DNA of 6,557 bases from Ferruginibacter sp. (GTDB lineage Bacteria > Bacteroidota > Bacteroidia > Chitinophagales > Chitinophagaceae), in assembly GCA_025362765.1 (NCBI GenBank), contig JANYFI010000507.1, forward strand, positions 1 through 6,557, written 5' to 3'. Under the pieces are notes generated by a model. That model saw only the letters and a program-made list of their open reading frames with translations. It did no database searches and had not been told where the DNA came from. The translations under genes and the position numbers were made by a program. Shown piece by piece: positions 5,114 to 6,557 of the stretch. Every line of letters begins with the position of its first letter. Position 1 is the first letter of the stretch.

Positions 5114-6557
5114 TCACCTTCCAAACAACTTATCAAGTTCACTCTTTTTAAAGGTTGTGTACACTGGCTTACCGTTCGGGGTAATATTGGGTGTATCGCA
5201 GGCAAATAAATCTTCTGCCAGCATTTTCATTTCTTTTTGTGTTAAAGCCGTTCCTGCTTTAACCGCCTGCTGCCAGGCCAGCGAACGGAATAGCTTTTCC
5301 CTTTTTGTATATTTTAAGTCAGCACTAAAGTGTTTAAACTGTTCCAGCATTTTTTCAATGGCCGTTTTTTCATTGCCCTGGTCTACATCAGCAGGGGTTC
5401 CCTGGATTACAAACGTATTTTTTCCAAAAGGTTCTAAATGATACCCTAGTAAATGCAGTTCAGGAAGCAGTTCGGTCAGTATTACCATATCCATTGCGGT
5501 CAGTTCCATTGTAAGCGGAAACAGGTTTTGCTGAATGGCAATCGGTTTGCCTGCTACCGCTTTTACAAAACGTTCATATAAAATTCTTTCGTGTGCATTT
5601 TGCTGGTGAATCACCATAAAGCCATCGTCATTTTGTACAATGATGTAGGTATGGTGCAACTGGGTTAAATGCTCAAACACCATGGGTGCTGCTGTCACCA
5701 ATGTACGCAGCGAAACAAAATCCGGCTCAGGAAGGATGTTACCCGTTTCAACATTTTCTTCCCGGGGAATTTTATGTAAACTGCCTGCTTCTCCTTTAGA
5801 AGGTTCATACAAATCTCTCCAGTGCTTTAACTCACTTTTATTTTCAATAAAGTGCGCCTGGTTTTTTTGGGTAAAGGTGTTGTATAAAGAGGAGGATACA
5901 GCCGATGTTTTACTTTCTTCGGTAAAAGGTTTGCTTACCGCATCCAACTGTTGAATGGAGGCATCCAGTTCAAAATCGAGCGTGGGTGAAATGCTGAATT
6001 GCGCCAATGCGTGTTTTACAGCGCTTTTTACAAAAGCATATACAATTTTTTCGTCTTCAAATTTTATTTCCTGTTTGGTTGGATGCACGTTGATATCAAT
6101 CTGCGAAGGATCAAGGTCTATAAACAAGGTGTACATCGGAAAACTGTCTTTGGCAATCATTTCATCAAAAGCGCTCATTATAGCGTGGTTAAGGTAAGCG
6201 CTTTTTATAAATCGGCTGTTAACAAAAAAGTATTGATCGCCCCTGGTTTTTTTGGCGGTTTCAGGCTTGCCCACAAAGCCATAAATATGCATGTAGTCAC
6301 TTTCCTCCTGTACGCTTACTAATTTGGCATTGTAGTTATTGCCCAGTAATTGAACAATGCGTTGTTTCATGGAACCGTTTTCCAAATGAAAAACCTGTTG
6401 GCCATTGCTGGTTAAAGAAAAGAAAATGGCTGGAAAAGCCATGGCCACCCGAATAAATTCATCCACAATATGGCGCAGTTCGGATGGATTGCTTTTTAAA
6501 AAATTTCTTCTGGCAGGTACATTGAAAAATAAATTTTTCATGGCAATGCTGGTTCCC
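5114..6557 (-). CDS. mutL: DNA mismatch repair protein MutL, lacking its N-terminus (5' end outside window)
   Basis: MutL couples MutS mismatch recognition to strand removal. The frame stays open to the right edge: the codons before the ATG at 6541 read GTSIA and, joined to MKNLFFNVPARR, form the family's GTS...NLFxNxPAR ATPase motif. That ATG is therefore internal, and about 120-140 residues with the first ATP-binding motifs are missing. Counting from that Met, QYFFVNSRFIKS (103-114) and IDINVHPTKQEIKF (148-161, Lys156 near the ATP phosphate) close the GHKL ATPase half. A polar linker spans about 190-275 and the dimerisation domain follows. The endonuclease site is degenerate: HQQNAHERILYE (312-323) replaces DQHAxxExxxxE, SLAWQQAVKAG (420-430) lacks the usual cysteine, and TPNGKP (454-459) replaces CPHGRP. 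A clamp-binding-like QQNLFP remains at 337-342. The frame is uninterrupted, so this is a divergent functional MutL rather than a pseudogene. The gene ends 2 bases from the convergent small membrane-protein gene. Confidence 0.96.
   Translation of the reverse strand, partial: GTSIAMKNLFFNVPARRNFLKSNPSELRHIVDEFIRVAMAFPAIFFSLTSNGQQVFHLENGSMKQRIVQLLGNNYNAKLVSVQEESDYMHIYGFVGKPETAKKTRGDQYFFVNSRFIKSAYLNHAIMSAFDEMIAKDSFPMYTLFIDLDPSQIDINVHPTKQEIKFEDEKIVYAFVKSAVKHALAQFSISPTLDFELDASIQQLDAVSKPFTEESKTSAVSSSLYNTFTQKNQAHFIENKSELKHWRDLYEPSKGEAGSLHKIPREENVETGNILPEPDFVSLRTLVTAAPMVFEHLTQLHHTYIIVQNDDGFMVIHQQNAHERILYERFVKAVAGKPIAIQQNLFPLTMELTAMDMVILTELLPELHLLGYHLEPFGKNTFVIQGTPADVDQGNEKTAIEKMLEQFKHFSADLKYTKREKLFRSLAWQQAVKAGTALTQKEMKMLAEDLFACDTPNITPNGKPVYTTFKKSELDKLFGR

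Noticed and set aside
5999..6322. Plus-strand open frame of 107 codons inside mutL
   Set aside because: It is antisense to the conserved MutL ATPase-domain motifs (VNSRF, NVHPTK); its aromatic-rich composition reflects the complementary strand.
6539..6541. ATG at 6541 as the start of MutL
   Set aside because: The preceding codons read GTSIA, the expected front of the conserved ATPase motif, so this Met is internal.

Overview
The window reads as an ordinary chromosomal segment of a Bacteroidota bacterium, most likely near the Chitinophagaceae. The basis for this is moderate GC, A-rich start contexts without Shine-Dalgarno motifs, one match to the Bacteroidota -7 promoter box, and the flavour of the proteins. 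The MutL is of a type lacking the usual nuclease residues, and the inner-membrane acetyltransferase is of the HGSNAT/NagX type. The family-level assignment is inference.

Layout from left to right: (1) bases 1-1128, plus strand, are the C-terminal 375 codons of a Uup-type ABC-F ATPase that enters from beyond the left edge. (2) Bases 1129-1316 are a 188-base AT-rich gap with a degenerate three-unit direct repeat just after the stop. (3) Bases 1317-2495, plus strand, encode a multi-pass heparan-alpha-glucosaminide N-acetyltransferase-like protein. (4) Bases 4611 down to 2485, minus strand, are a two-gene galactose operon, an aldose-1-epimerase followed after 3 bases by galactokinase. The galactokinase stop overlaps the end of the acetyltransferase gene by 11 bases. 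(5) Bases 4612-4808 are a divergent promoter region. (6) Bases 4809-5111, plus strand, encode a 100-residue three-helix membrane protein of unknown function. (7) Bases 5114-6557, minus strand, are MutL without its N-terminal ATPase motifs, which lie beyond the right edge.

The only clear functional unit is the epimerase-galactokinase pair, the entry steps of galactose use (anomer interconversion, then phosphorylation at C1). No galT, galE, transporter or regulator is present in the window. The other genes look like independent units packed tightly together: both convergent junctions (11-base overlap and 2-base gap) leave no room for an intergenic terminator. I found no mobile element, CRISPR, RNA gene or defence cassette. 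The observations most worth a second look are the coordinated loss of all three endonuclease motifs in MutL with its clamp-binding motif kept, the non-classical active-site motif of the epimerase, and the small membrane protein.
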